Shown piece after piece: positions 11,870 through 22,990 of a DNA stretch of 64,000 nucleotides. Numbering within the stretch: the first letter of the stretch is position 1; every line of letters starts with the position of its first letter. The position numbers and the translations under genes are program-made. The notes under the pieces are model-generated. The model saw nothing but the letters and a program-made list of their open reading frames with translations, had not been told where the DNA came from and did no database searches. This DNA is from Coix lacryma-jobi var. lacryma-jobi (Eukaryota > Streptophyta > Magnoliopsida > Poales > Poaceae): positions 19,742,080-19,806,079 of the forward strand of contig CM019831.1 of NCBI GenBank assembly GCA_009763385.1, given 5' to 3'.

Positions 11870-12112
11870 CTATCGTGCATCTCTAGCCGTGACTCTTAGG
11901 CCCGAAGAACTGGGATTGGGAAGTATAAGGAAATTCGACAAGTCATAGTAGGACATGGATGCCCCTCGTAGAGACTGATTGCCACCACTTGAAATTTGAC
12001 AAAGCGAGCTAGATTCTATGTGTTCTGGTGGGAAACACGTATCAGAGGAGGAAACATGCAAGTGGCTGAGGTGCGCGCCTGGAGGATCAGCAACGCACTG
12101 AAACGAAGCCAC
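11870..12112 (-). pseudogene. C-terminal exon-like fragment (SYYDLSNFLILPNP type)
   Basis: An 80-codon minus-strand frame ending ...SYYDLSNFLILPNPSSSG.... Its end resembles frames at 60112-60351 (ISHFLIPSKAS), 30640-30730 (LLDFISEFPIPPKATP), 33127-33195 (LSNFLMPPNTSAT) and 47957-48030 (FFLIPPSPRP). Repeated occurrence with a conserved stop side suggests a real, decayed terminal exon of a multicopy gene. I cannot name it. Confidence 0.4.
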
Positions 12113-12485
12113 GGTGCGAGCACGAACAGTTTGGGCGTGATCATCACGTGCGTCCAGTCAGTCTAGTTTTCCGGGAGTTTGTTTAGGATCCTAAACTTTA
12201 GCATGCAGTTTGTTAGTATTTGGATTTGAGTGCTTATGTACTGACCTATTGTGGGGAAAGGAGGGTAGCCAGCAGGACGGCGTCCCAGCCTCGCCGCCGC
12301 AGCCACCCTATCCCTCCCCGTCCAACCCCATCTCACGAGTACAACCTACGAAGCGGCAGCAGACACAACAATCTGGTATCTGTCATGTCTGGTCCGATGT
12401 CTGGAAGATAACAGAAGAGTTGCTCAAAAACATAATATGTGAATGTCTTCTCAAAGCGACGTCCTAGTGTTACAAAGATACAGTT

Positions 12486-12821
12486 TTTTTTGACGAATCT
12501 CGAGGGACCGTAGTCCCTATAGTGATTTTATTAAAACAAAAGGAGAGAAGATATACAAGTAAAGTAAAGTAAAGAAAAGAAAGACAAAGAGGACTAGCAG
12601 AGAGCTCCCCTTAAGAAACAAAGAAGGAAACAAAAAAAAATGAGCCTATTCCTGGTAACTATCCCAGATTGTTCTTCCATGAAAGAAAATGTTCTTCAAG
12701 AGCAGGCTTAACCCTATGGATGAGCAGGCTTAGTTCTTTTCTGAAGGTTCTCTGACAATTTGCTAAGCTATTCGGAATTCCCTTGAAAATCACATCTTTT
12801 CTGGCAGTCCAGATAGTACAG
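12486..12821 (-). mobile_element. 5'-truncated LINE insertion
   Basis: The minus strand encodes the C-terminal zf-RVT tail of a plant L1-type ORF2 (TIWTARKDVIFKGIPNSLAN..., ...EEHFLSWKNNL), then a 3' UTR ending in a poly-A tract (poly-T on plus at 12484-12491). The perfect 10-bp duplication AGATACAGTT flanks it (12476-12485 and 12822-12831). The 5' end is truncated, as is normal for target-primed insertion. Confidence 0.88.
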
Positions 12822-12831
12822 AGATACAGTT

Positions 12832-14033
12832 AGGGTTGGGAGACTTTTCAGAATACAGCTAGCCACTATGCAGCATGGGTTGCTGCAGACTACAAAACAA
12901 TTCAGAGTAAAACTCTATCTCCAATGCCAATAACAGAACCACAAGGTGCATTGAGTGGAACATGAATGCTATCCTGTTTTCTGTCGACAACAATATGTAG
13001 TTAGAATGGGGAACCCAGAACAGAACAATATGTTAAATTAGTTGCATCCTTTGCTCCTCCATAATTTGTAGTACTATCTAAAATTACAACCACAAAGTGT
13101 ACAAAAAAACCATGGTTTTCAGTTATATATAATTGGATTTTGACGGGTGTTTTTTATTCGCTTATTTGCTATCATGAAGCTCCACTGACTCTGAACACAG
13201 GCATTGGAGGTATGCAGAAATTTGAATGGTCAGCATATAATATGCATGCCCTCACATAAACCGATTCCCTATCAGAAATCTATTTGCTTGTATGGTTTGA
13301 AGACTCAATGTTTCTCAACAATCACATCGCTGCTTGCAGTTCTCTAGCATATATAGCATATACTGTTCATGGGGCTGCCGTAGCAGTGTTGGAGGTGACA
13401 GGAACTAGTTGTTACGCAACAACCACCTGTAGAAGGTATACAACGTAACACAGTAGAACAAATATGTCCTATTAATGATTTGGGTTCAAAAGTTGGATCA
13501 CTGTTTACATCTGTATGTCGCACAGCCAGCCACTCGACCATTTAATCTAAAATCTCAGTTTCTTGGAATTAGTGAAAAGACATTGTCCCATAGTATGCCT
13601 TTCACGTAATCATTTTGTCAGGGTGACTGAGCTAAAGCTGAACGTTGTCTCCCAAGACTTCATTTTGTTAATGTCCTACAATGCATTCCTTTTTTTCTGT
13701 AATTTTCTTTGGACCATGCTCTTTGTTTATTTGTGAACCAGATACTGATTCCAAATAATGGTGTACTATTATCTGATCAGATTAATATGCATACTAAGAC
13801 ATATAAATACGACCTATATATGATAGATCGAATCAGGTGTCCAAGTAGAGCAGTTTAAATCCTCAATCCAATCTGTCCTGTATTAAACGGACTTCATGCT
13901 ACAACTTCGACATTGAGCATTTTGGTGAAAAATGGCCGCAACAATGGAGTGAGGGTGGGCGAAAAACGCTCCTCTGCTTGTGGAGCTCGAGCTGGGAGAG
14001 AGCGGGGGAAGGGAATGACCTTTTGTACACGGT
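12832..14033. other. Spacer, mostly non-coding
   Basis: AT-rich sequence with one coding-like fragment at 12883-12962. The GC-rich part at 13905-14033 may be interior CACTA sequence continuing from 14034, but no CACTA terminus is visible there. Confidence 0.5.
12883..12962 (-). pseudogene. Exon-like fragment encoding a PLNAPCGSVIGIGDRV peptide
   Basis: On the minus strand an acceptor-like GTCGACAG is followed by an open frame containing PLNAPCGSVIGIGDRVLL and a stop. A second copy with VTFNAPCGSVV sits at 30404-30470, also just after a GTGCAG acceptor-like site. The shared NAPCGSV core at two places supports a former coding exon. The family is not recognised. Confidence 0.4.
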
Positions 14034-14283
14034 CTATCACTGGCGGTTTAAAACCAAACCGCCAGTGATACCCTAATATCACTAGTGGTTTAAAACTAAA
14101 CCACCAGTGATACCCTAATACCACTAGCGGTTTGAGCTAGGAACCGCTAGTGATGCTTCACTGGCGGTTTGAGCCACTGTTAGCTATCTTTATTGGCGGT
14201 TTGTGGCATCCCCCAATCATTGTCTGGTTTTCTGTCGGTGGTACGAAAAAAGGGTACCCCCAATCAACGCAAACACCCGAACA

Positions 14284-14870
14284 CTCCGTCTCCGTCTCGC
14301 CCGAGCCCTCCCGGCGAGGCCTCGGGCGAACGCCCTATCTCCGTCTCGCCCGAGCCCTCCCAGCGAGGCCTCGGGCGAACGCTCCGTCTCCGTCTCGCCC
14401 GAGCCCTCCCAGCGAGGCCTCGGGCGAACGCTCCGTCTCCGTCTCGCCCGAGCCCTCCCGGCGAGGCCTCGGGCGAACGCCCTATCTCCGTCTCGCCCGA
14501 GCCCTCCCAGCGAGGCCTCGGGCGAACGATCCGTCTCCGTCTCGCCCGAGCCCTCCCAGCGAGGCCTCGGGCGAACGCTCCGTCTCCGTCTCGCCCGAGC
14601 CCTCCCAGCGAGGCCTCGGGCGAACGCTCCGTCTCCGTCTCGCCCGAGCCCTCCCGGCGAGGCCTCGGGCGAACGCCCTATCTCCGTCTCGCCCGAGCCC
14701 TCCCAGCGAGGCCTCGGGCGAACGCTCTATCTCCGTCTCGCCCGAGCCCTCCCAGCGAGACCTCGGGCGAACGCTCCGTCTCCGTCTCGCCCGAGCCCTC
14801 CCAGCGAGGCCTCGGGCGAACGCTCTATCTCCGTCTCGCTCGAGCCCTCCAAACCTCGGGCAAGCGCGCC
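14284..14870 (+). repeat. 49-bp minisatellite in the 5' LTR, 12 units
   Basis: Units start every 49 bp from 14284 and read CTCCGTCTCCGTCTCGCCCG, AGCCCTCCC, then GAGGCCTCGGGCGAACG. GCCCGAG and CTCGGGC can pair within each unit, so the array can fold into serial hairpins. Because 49 is not a multiple of three and the unit has no stop, all three plus frames stay open across it. The resulting long open frames here are artefacts, not genes. Confidence 0.95.
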
Positions 14871-15077
14871 TCCACACCTCGAGCCTTAACGCACGGACCT
14901 CGAGCTGTACAGTCAGCTGTACCAGCCCATACCACGCATTTAATGCCTTCACCTACTCCGGTCACGTCCACTAGTGCACGGCATGTACCACAGTGACCCG
15001 GTGTAAAGGTCAAGTCACGTTTTCACCACAAGCATGGGCAAAAGGGCACCAGTGCAGCACTGTTCGGCCACGTCGGG

Positions 15078-15250
15078 CACTGTAACCCCTCGAGGCCGGC
15101 TACGCGCCCCTCGAGCCCTGCACTGTAACCCCTCGAGGCCGGCTACGCGCCCCACGAGTCCTGCACTGTAACACCTCGAGGCCGGCTCCGCGCCCCTCGG
15201 GCCCCCGTGGCACCACCTCGAAGCCGGCTCCGCGCCCTTCGAGCCCTAAC
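15078..15250 (+). repeat. 43-bp tandem repeat in the 5' LTR, about 4 copies
   Basis: The unit reads CACTGTAACCCCTCGAGGCC, then GGCTACGCGCCCCTCGAGCC and CTG. The third and fourth copies are diverged. The same array is at 29490-29662 in the 3' LTR. Confidence 0.9.
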
Positions 15251-15522
15251 TACTTTCGTGCTATTGAAGGACAGGTACCCCAAGACCCGGAGGGACCTCA
15301 CCGCGTACTGTACGTTCCGGGATGGGTGCTGTACGGCTCCCGCCTTGTCGCGTCCCCACGTCCGCGCCCGGGATGGAAGCCACGATTCAAGGACGCCTCA
15401 ACAGCGACGATCACGTCGGCTCCAGTGGCCCCGACAAGACAGAGTCCCTACCCTTCTCCGTATGGGACACCATGCGCCCGGACACCTGTAATACTTTTTG
15501 TAACCCTGGCCACCCCTTGCTC

Positions 15523-15530
15523 TATAAAAG
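15523..15530 (+). promoter_or_regulatory. TATA box, 5' LTR of the Tat element
   Basis: TATAAAAG in CTCTATAAAAGGGGACGC is the likely core promoter for the genomic RNA. An identical copy is at 29935-29942. Confidence 0.75.
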
Positions 15531-15810
15531 GGGACGCTAGGGCCCTCATTCGGGACGACGACACGCAACACACGAGTCCACGCACAAACACAAGTCTGGA
15601 CTCCGGTCCACGCTCACTGAGCTTGTATTTTCCCCTGTACAAGCACTTAGGTGCAAGTAATACAAGAACATCCCCCCCCGCTGGACGTAGGGCCTTCTTT
15701 GCCCGAACCAGGATAAATCCTTGTGTCCCCTTGCATCACCATCCAGGAAGAGAAGCACGCGATCATATTACTTGTTGGTGTGATACCCCCGGGTACGAAA
15801 CACCGACAGT

Positions 15811-15828
15811 TGGCGCGCCAGGTAGGGG
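15811..15828 (+). other. Primer binding site of the Tat element
   Basis: TGGCGCGCCAGGTAGGGG begins two bases after the LTR end. The TGG start fits a tRNA CCA end. I do not assign the tRNA. Confidence 0.7.
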
Positions 15829-15866
15829 GCTTCGCGTGTCCGAGCTGTTTTCTCGTTGATTCTTGG

Positions 15867-17367
15867 ATGGCTTCATCCCCTCTTCCGTTCTCGGCTGGTG
15901 CCATCGTCTGGTTCGGGAGCCTCGAGTTCCTGGCCACAGGCAACGGCAACGAGCTGACTCTGCTCTCCACGGAGGGCCTGAGCGGAGAGCGCGTCACGCC
16001 ACCCCGCGCGGGGGGCGCGACGCGTCACCCGCACCACCACGCGTCGCCACATCGCGAGCGGCGTCGTCGTCACCGTCATCGCCGGGCGCAGGCGGTACCC
16101 GCGGCAAACTCCTGCGGCCCCGTAGCCGGGGCAGGGTCCCCAAGGGGAAACCAGCCCGGCGTGCGGCCGGAAACCTCCAGGGCGCACCCACGCCCGCCGA
16201 GCGACTTCGCATTCATCATACGTACGGACCAGGAACCAGGCCAGAGGCCTCCGAGCCGAGCGCCGCCGACGCCATTCAGCCTCCTCCCGCGCGGGTCGCG
16301 CCGCGCTTGGCGCCAGCGGCTCCCGGTCGGCCTCGACCGCTCAGCGGCTGTGCACGCCCGCCGCCGCGACGGGCGCCCTCAGGACCAGGCGATGGCGGAC
16401 CGGGAGCAGCGTCCGGGCACGCTGCTGCAGGCCATGGCCAGCCTGGAGATCGTCCACCCCGCGCGCGTCAACCGCGACTCTTTGCCAGCCTTCGAGCCAC
16501 CTCGGCGATCCACCGTCGGAGAATGGCACCGCGAGCTGCGATCCCAGCATTTGCCAAGACGGCACGCCGTCGACGGCTCCGGCTCCGATGAATACGACTA
16601 CCACGACCTCGACTTCTGGGATCCCACCAGGGAGTGCTTTCAACTCGAGGGGGTCGCGTGCGATACCGAGGACGAGGGCGATGACGGCAGACCAACGCTC
16701 GATCTAGAAGGCCCCAGCGACGTGGCCGCGGCAGGCGGGTCACGCGTTCAAAGGAGGGACGAACCTCTGGCACCGGCTGTGTCACCTCAGCACGACGATG
16801 GCCGGGCGGCACAACTCGCGCAGGTGCAAGAGGCAATCACCAAAGCCGAGGAAGAACGGCGACACCTGCTGCAGCTCCGGCAAACCCTGATGCAGGAACC
16901 ACCCCAGCCTCGAGGGGCCGGAGCTCGAGGCCGGGCTCGAGAGGTCCACCGACGAATCCTCGAGGACGGGGCACCAGCGCGCCCCGAGGTATGTTTCCCA
17001 CGGGCCGGCCAGAACGTGGTGGCGGCGGCGATGATGCTCCGTGAACTGCCCGCTGTCTCCAACCCCGACGCCAGGCGCATGCTCGGAGAAATGAAAAACC
17101 TCCTTGAGACAGCCGCGGTACAGCAGGCCGAGAGCTCGGCGTCGCGCCGACGCGAAGCAGCCTCAGGGAAACCAGCAGACACGCCCCGCGAAGCTCGCGA
17201 GGCATCCGTCCACCAGCCGGACGCCTCTCGAGCCAGGCCAGTCCGCGAACGGATCGTCGACAACCGGCCACCTCGAGACCCCAACGACGCCCGCAACGAC
17301 ATCAATCGGCGGCGCAAGGACAAGGGGGCCCAAGAGCGTGGCTATAGCGCCCATCGGGGGGGGGGGG
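15867..17367 (+). pseudogene. gag N-terminal part, Tat element, ends in a G-tract frameshift
   Basis: The frame opens at MASSPLPFSAGAIVWFGSLE (15867) or at the later MADREQRPG (16392). The first is preferred because a WFGSLEF-like segment is usual near the start of Tat gag. It holds an acidic EYDYHDLDFWDP region and a Lys/Glu-rich helical stretch. At 17357-17368 a run of twelve G shifts the reading frame, and the conserved gag core continues one frame over. A run one G shorter would be in frame. This could be a real mutation, polymerase slippage or a sequencing error. Confidence 0.8.
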
Positions 17368-17368
17368 C

Positions 17369-19164
17369 GCTACGACAGCGACGAGGACCGGCAGGTCCTC
17401 GAGCCCCCGGGCCCCCGAGTCTTCAGCCGAGCCATCCGCAGCTCAACCCTCCCCGACCGCTTCCGACCGCCTACCAACATCGTGAAGTACGACGGGGAGG
17501 TCGAGCCCAAGCTCTGGCTCTCGGACTTCCGCCTTGGCTGTCAACTGGGCGGAGCAAAGAACGACGACCGCGTGATCATACGACAACTCCCACTCTACCT
17601 CTCGGACACCGCCCGCCGGTGGCTCGAGGGGCTCCCGCCGGATCGGATCCATGACTGGGCCGACTTAGTCAGGGTCTTCGATGGAAACTTCAAGGGGACC
17701 TGCGTGCGCCCAGGCAACCCCTGGGACCTACGGCGTTGCAGACAGGCGGCGGACGAGCCCCTCCGCGACTTTGCTCGACGTTTCTCGAAACAGCGTCTCG
17801 AGCTCCCCCACGTACCTGACGAAGACGTCATCTCAGCGTTCCTCGCGGGCACGACCTGCCAAGAGCTTGTTCATGAGCTAGGACGCTACCGTCCCGGGAC
17901 GGTCGAGGACCTGATGGATCGCGTCACCAGCTTTGCTTCGGGCGACGAAGCAGTGGGGGCCTTCTTTGGCCGTTCCACGGACAAAGGCAAGGCGGTGATC
18001 ATACCGGAGGGCTCCAACAAGGGCGACGACGCCAAGAACGACAACATTGACAGCAACAAAAGGAAGAAAAACAAGCGCAAAGGCCAGAAGGCGAAGCGTG
18101 GCGCCGATGACGACGACGACAAAGAAGTGCTCGCGGGCGCCCTCGAGCCTAAGAAGCCCCGAGGCCCCCCCGACGGGGCTGTTTTCGACCAGATGCTCGA
18201 GGATCCCTGCACCTTCCACAGAGGCCCCGTAAACCACAAGTTGAAAGACTGCCGACTGTTGAAGGGCTACTACTCCAAGCTCGGTGATAAGAGGGAAGAC
18301 GCGCCTAAGGGAAAGGATACCGATCAGCGCGGCGGCCGGAAGGCAGATGGCGACTTCCCCCCGGTGCGCGATTGCTACATGATCTACGGGGGGCCGACCG
18401 TCGGGCTCTCAGCTCGAGAAAGGAAGAAGGAGCGCCGGGAAATCTTTTCCCTCAACCACGACGCCCCCCGGTATCTTGACTGGTCCGATGCGCCAATCAC
18501 GTTCGACCGTGACGACCATCCGGACCAGGTCATAAACCCGGGGGCTTACCCCCTCGTCGTCGACCCCGTCATAGTCGACGTTCGGTTCTCCAAGGTGTTG
18601 ATGGATGGGGGCTCGAGCCTCAACATCATATACCTCGAGACCCTCGACCTCCTGGGGATTTCAGAAGGACAGCTCCGACCCAGTGTCGGGGGGTTCCACG
18701 GAGTGGTGCCAGGAAAGAAGGCCCACCCCCTCGGGCGCATCGACTTACCGGTCTGCTTCGGCACGCCGGCAAACTTCCGACAGGAAACGCTCACCTTCGA
18801 GGTGGTCGGCTTCCAAGGGACCTACCACGCCATCATCGGCCGGCCAGGCTACGCCAAGTTCATGGCGATTCCTAACTACACGTACTTGAAGCTCAAGATG
18901 CCGGGGCCGAAACGAGTCGTCACCGTTGACACCTCCTACGAGCACGCATACCACTGCGACGTGGAGTGCGTAGAGCGGGGGGAGGCCAACGTCCACCTCG
19001 ACTCGCTCGAGGCCTTGGCAGCTCTGGCCACCGAGGGGGCCCCAGAAGCAAAGCGTCACGCCGGCACCTTCGAGCCAGCCGAGCACACCAAGCAAATACC
19101 CGTCGACCCGACCTCAGCCAATAGCAAGACGCTGACCGTCAGCACCAGCCTCGAGCCCAAATAG
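17369..19164 (+). pseudogene. gag core and aspartic protease, Tat element, ends at an in-frame UAG
   Basis: The retrotransposon gag domain runs from PPTNIVKYDGEVEPKLWL to SRYRPGTVEDLM-like sequence (about 17460-17940). It is followed by a Lys-rich tract (KRKKNKRKGQKAKRG), a short Cys/His region and the protease with active site VLMDGGSSLNIIYLE (about 18596-18640). D-G-G replaces the usual D-S/T-G, as is common in Tat elements. The frame stops at TAG (19162-19164). The very next codons, in the same frame, begin the RT part, so a single nonsense codon, probably Gln to stop, separates gag-pro from pol. Confidence 0.88.
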
Positions 19165-21586
19165 GAAGCAGTGCTCGTCGACTTTCTCCGCGCGAACATC
19201 GACATGTTTGCGTGGAACCCCTCGGACATGCCGGGCATACCGAGGGAAGTCGCCGAGCACGCCTTGGAGATCCAGGTCGGGTCTAGACCGGTGAAGCAAC
19301 GCCTACGCCGCTTCGACGAGGAAAAACGCAGGATCATCGGCGAAGAGGTGCACAAGCTTTTGGCGGCCGGATTCATCAAGGAGGTATTTTACCCAGAGTG
19401 GCTAGCTAATCCTGTACTAGTTAGGAAAAAGAATGGAAAAATGCGGATGTGTGTAGATTACACTGGTCTGAATAAAGCATGTCCAAAAGTTCCATTCCCT
19501 TTACCTAGAATTGACCAGATCGTCGATTCCACTGCTGGGTGCGAAGTACTTTCGTTCCTTGATGCGTATTCCGGCTACCACCAAATTAGAATGAGAAAAT
19601 CCGATGAGCTCGCGACCTCTTTTATCACGCCATTTGGTATGTACTGCTATGTTACGATGCCCTTCGGCCTTCGAAACGCCGGGGCAACATACCAACGATG
19701 TATGCAGCACATCTTTGGCGAGCACATAGGCAAAACCGTCGAGGCCTACGTCGACGACATCGTGGTTAAAACTAAGAAAGTCGGGAACCTCATCAGTGAC
19801 CTCGAGACCACGTTCGAGTGCCTCCGGGCCAAGAATGTGAAGCTCAACCCCGAGAAGTGTGTCTTTGGTGTGCCTCGAGGCATGCTACTTGGCTACGTCG
19901 TCTCACAACGGGGGATCGAGGCAAACCCTGAAAAAATCTCAGCAGTCACGAGGATGGGCCCGATTCGTGACCTCAAGGGTGTGCAAAAGGTAATAGGCTG
20001 CCTAGCCGCTCTCAGCAGGTTCATCTCGAGGCTGGGAGAAAAAGCACTACCCCTGTACCGTCTACTCAAAAAGACGGAACACTTTGCGTGGACCGCCGAA
20101 GCCGAGGAAGCCTTGACCAAGTTGAAGGGATTGCTGACTTCTGCGCCAATTCTCGTGCCTCCGCAACCAGCCCAGGACGGTGATCCCCCCGAACCACTCC
20201 TCCTCTATGTGGCCGCAACCACTCAGGTGGTCAGCGCGGTCATAGTCGTCGAGAGGTACGAGGAGGGTCATGCATTGCCAGTCCAACGGCCAGTGTACTT
20301 CACCAGTGAGGTGCTCTCCGAGGCCAAGGTCCGGTACCCGCACATCCAGAAGCTGCTCTACGGCATCATCGTCACGAGGCGCAAGCTCCAGCACTACTTC
20401 CTCGCTCATCCCGTAACCGTGGTGTCCTCCTTCCCCCTCGGAGAGATCGTCAACAATCGGGAGGCCACGGGACGCATCGCCAAGTGGTCCGCCGAGCTAA
20501 TGGGGGAAACCATCACCTATGCCCCGCGAAAGGCCATCAAGTCGCAAGCGTTGGCAGACTTCGTTGCTGAGTGGACCGACACTCAACTCCCGCCGGCACA
20601 GATTCAAGCCGAGCTCTGGACCATGTACTTCGATGGATCCCTCACGAAGACGGGGGCAGGAGCAGGCCTGCTCTTCATCTCGCCCCTCGGAGTACACATG
20701 CGCTACCTGCTACGCCTGCACTTCCCCGCCTCCAACAACGTCGCCGAGTACGAGGCCCTCGTCAATGGGCTGCGCATCGCCCTCGAGCTCGGGGTCCGAC
20801 GCCTCGACGCCCGAGGAGACTCGCAGCTCGTCGTCAACCAGGTTATGAAGGCCTCAAGCTGCATCGACCCCAAGATGGAGGCGTACTGCGGGGAGGTGCG
20901 CAAGCTAGAAGACAAGTTTTACGGCCTCGAGCTCAACCACGTAGCTCGGAAATACAACGAAGCCGCAGACGAGCTGGCAAAATTGGCGTCCACGCGCAGC
21001 ACGGTACCGCCAGACGTCTTCTCGAGGGACGTCTTCGAGCCATCCGTCGAGATTGACCCAGGGGCTGGGACCTCGACGCCGCCCCTCGAGCCAGGCACGG
21101 GGGCTCGAGATTCGACGCCACCCCTCGAGAAGGACCCCTCGACGTCCGCAGAAGCGATGCAGGTCGACACACACGCCTCCCCGTCGTCACGGCCCCTTGA
21201 CTGGCGGACGCCCTACCTCGACTACCTGACACAAGGCGAACTACCAGAAGACAAGACGGAGGCCCGACGCGTCGCCCGGAGGGCCAAGACCTACGTCATC
21301 TACGGCAACGAGCGGGAGCTGTACCGACGAAGCCCGACCGGGATCCTTCAACGATGCATCCCACTCGAGGAAGGGCGCAAGCTCCTCGACGATATGCACT
21401 CGGGGGCTTGCGGCCACCACGCAGCGCCGAGGACCCTGGTTGGGAACGCCTTCCGCCAAGGCTTCTATTGGCCGACCGCCATTAGGGACGCCAAGCGTTT
21501 GGTCCAAGCGTGCCACGGATGTCAATTCTACGCCAAGCAAACGCACCAGCCCGCACACGCCCTGCAAATGATCCCAATCACTTGGC
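19165..21586 (+). pseudogene. Reverse transcriptase, two RNase H domains and integrase zinc region, Tat element
   Basis: The frame continues directly from the UAG. It encodes the pre-RT segment (LVDFLRANIDMFAW), RT with WLANPVLVRKKNGKMRMCVD, FLDAYSGYHQI and the catalytic YVDDIVVKT box (about 19748-19775). The RT-linked RNase H follows (RPVYFTSEVLSEAKVRYPH), then a second archaeal-type RNase H (MYFDGSLTKTGAGAG ... NHVARKYNEAADELA, about 20624-20990). It then enters the integrase HHCC zinc region (H...H...CHGC, about 21399-21530). A one-base loss near 21585 (ITW followed by a shifted frame) breaks the polyprotein. Confidence 0.92.
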
Positions 21587-22442
21587 ATTTGCCGTATGGG
21601 GGCTCGACCTCGTGGGTCCCCTCAGAAGGACAAGTGGAGGATACACACACATGCTCGTGGCCGTCGACAAGTTCACCAAGTGGATCGAGGCTAAACCGAT
21701 AGGAGAGCCCACCTCCGAGAGGGCTGTCGAGTTCATCGCCAACATTATGTACCGGTTTGGGGTGCCTAATGTCATCATCACCGACAACGGCACCCAATTC
21801 ACGGGCAAAAAGTTCACTAACTTCTGCGATGACAACAACATTCGCGTGACCTGGGCCTCGGTCGCCTACCCCCAATGCAATGGACAGGTCGAGCGTGCTA
21901 ACGGCATGATACTCCATGGGCTAAAGCCAAGGCTGTTCAAGACCCTCAAAGACTTCGGAAAGGGGTGGGCTACGGAGCTCCCCTCGGTGCTGTGGGGCCT
22001 CAGGACTACGCCGAGTCGAGCCACCGGGTTCACTCCGTTTTTCCTAACCTACGGCGCCGAGGCCATCTTACCCACGGACCTCGAGTACGGCTCACCTCGA
22101 CTTCGAGCCTACAACGAGCAAACCAGCGACGAAAGGCTCGCCAACGCCAAGGACCAGCTCGAGGAGGCCCGAGACGTGGCGCTCATCAACTCTGCACGCT
22201 ACCAGCAAACACTTCGATGCTACCACGACAGGCACGTGCGCAAAAGGGACCTGGCGGTGGGGGACCTCGTGCTTCGACGGCTGCAAGATAATCGAGGGCG
22301 CCATAAGCTCACCCCTCCGTGGGAAGGCCCATACACCGTGGCCGAAGTGCTCAAGCCAGGCACGTACAAGCTCTACGACGACCAAGGCAGGATCCTGGCG
22401 AACGCATGGAACATATCTCAGCTACGTCGCTTCTACCCTTAA
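21587..22442 (+). pseudogene. Integrase core and C-terminus, Tat element
   Basis: After the frameshift the frame reads AVWGLDLVGPLRR with the first catalytic Asp, VIITDNGTQFTGK with the second, and AYPQCNGQVERANG with the Glu. These form the DDE triad of the retroviral-type integrase core. A C-terminal GPY/F-like segment follows (PPWEGPYTVAEVLKPGTYKL), and the frame ends at ISQLRRFYP. Apart from the upstream one-base loss, this part looks intact. Confidence 0.92.
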
Positions 22443-22990
22443 AGGCCTCGAGGCCTCGTTCATTTTATCACTTTGTACAAACATGTCAACATGAATGAAC
22501 AAACTCGTGCTTTATCGTTCATGTTGCTTCACATCTTAAGGTAGCCTCGACCCTGCCTAGCTCAGGGTCGAGCCTCCCTCGGGGGCTGACAAGGGGGTAA
22601 AAGCCCCCCAGACTCCGGAAAAAACGCGTGTTTTCTTTTCAAAAATTTGACCCTCGTCTCGACTCACGCCTCGAACGAACTAGCGACGTCTAAATCTTAA
22701 AGTACATCGAGCCCCAAGGTCGGGGGGCGTCGACGTAGACGGCCGCCTACGCCCCCGGGCTACGGTACCCTACCTACGCCTCCCCTCGAGGGGCTCGCGA
22801 CGTACTTAAGGAACACAGACTAAGTTAGCAGAAACTCGAGCTTGCGACAAAGAGAAGTGGTCAAACACATTTGAAAAGAAAACAACTCTTTCCATAAACA
22901 AATCACGTATGCATTCGGATCTCGACTTATCCTCGTTTATCTCACAAAATTCTTACAAGGGCCTCGACGCCCAAATTTGGCACGCAGGCC
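22443..22990. other. Non-coding stretch between integrase and the antisense gene
   Basis: This holds the end of the sense coding region and the presumed 3' UTR of the antisense gene. No coding frame is supported. It is TCGAG/CTCGA-rich like the rest of the element. Confidence 0.6.

Larger units (their letters stand above)
11228..12475. other. Spacer with decayed coding-like fragments
   Basis: Apart from the two small minus-strand fragments listed separately, this stretch is AT-rich and non-coding. It shows diverged similarity to 59300-60350, 60430-60720 and 62580-62850. The shared words on the minus strand are AGAAGGGAAGCAGCTACTC, a TATATAAGTC-like word and GAGGATCAYAAGT. This points to an old local duplication rather than to a recognised transposon. 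Confidence 0.5.
14233..15808 (+). repeat. 5' LTR of the Tat element
   Basis: It carries a 49-bp minisatellite (14284-14870), a 43-bp repeat (15078-15250), a TATA box (15523-15530) and an AACAAG-type downstream leader. It ends directly before the primer binding site. Confidence 0.95.

Noticed and set aside
12210..12467. Plus-strand 85-codon frame with a Pro/Ser-rich stretch
   Set aside because: No domain, low complexity, and no conserved copy elsewhere in the window.
14150..15013. Long overlapping open frames on both strands rich in Ser/Pro/Arg
   Set aside because: They are produced by the stop-free 49-bp LTR repeat read in every frame. The same happens at 28512-29425.
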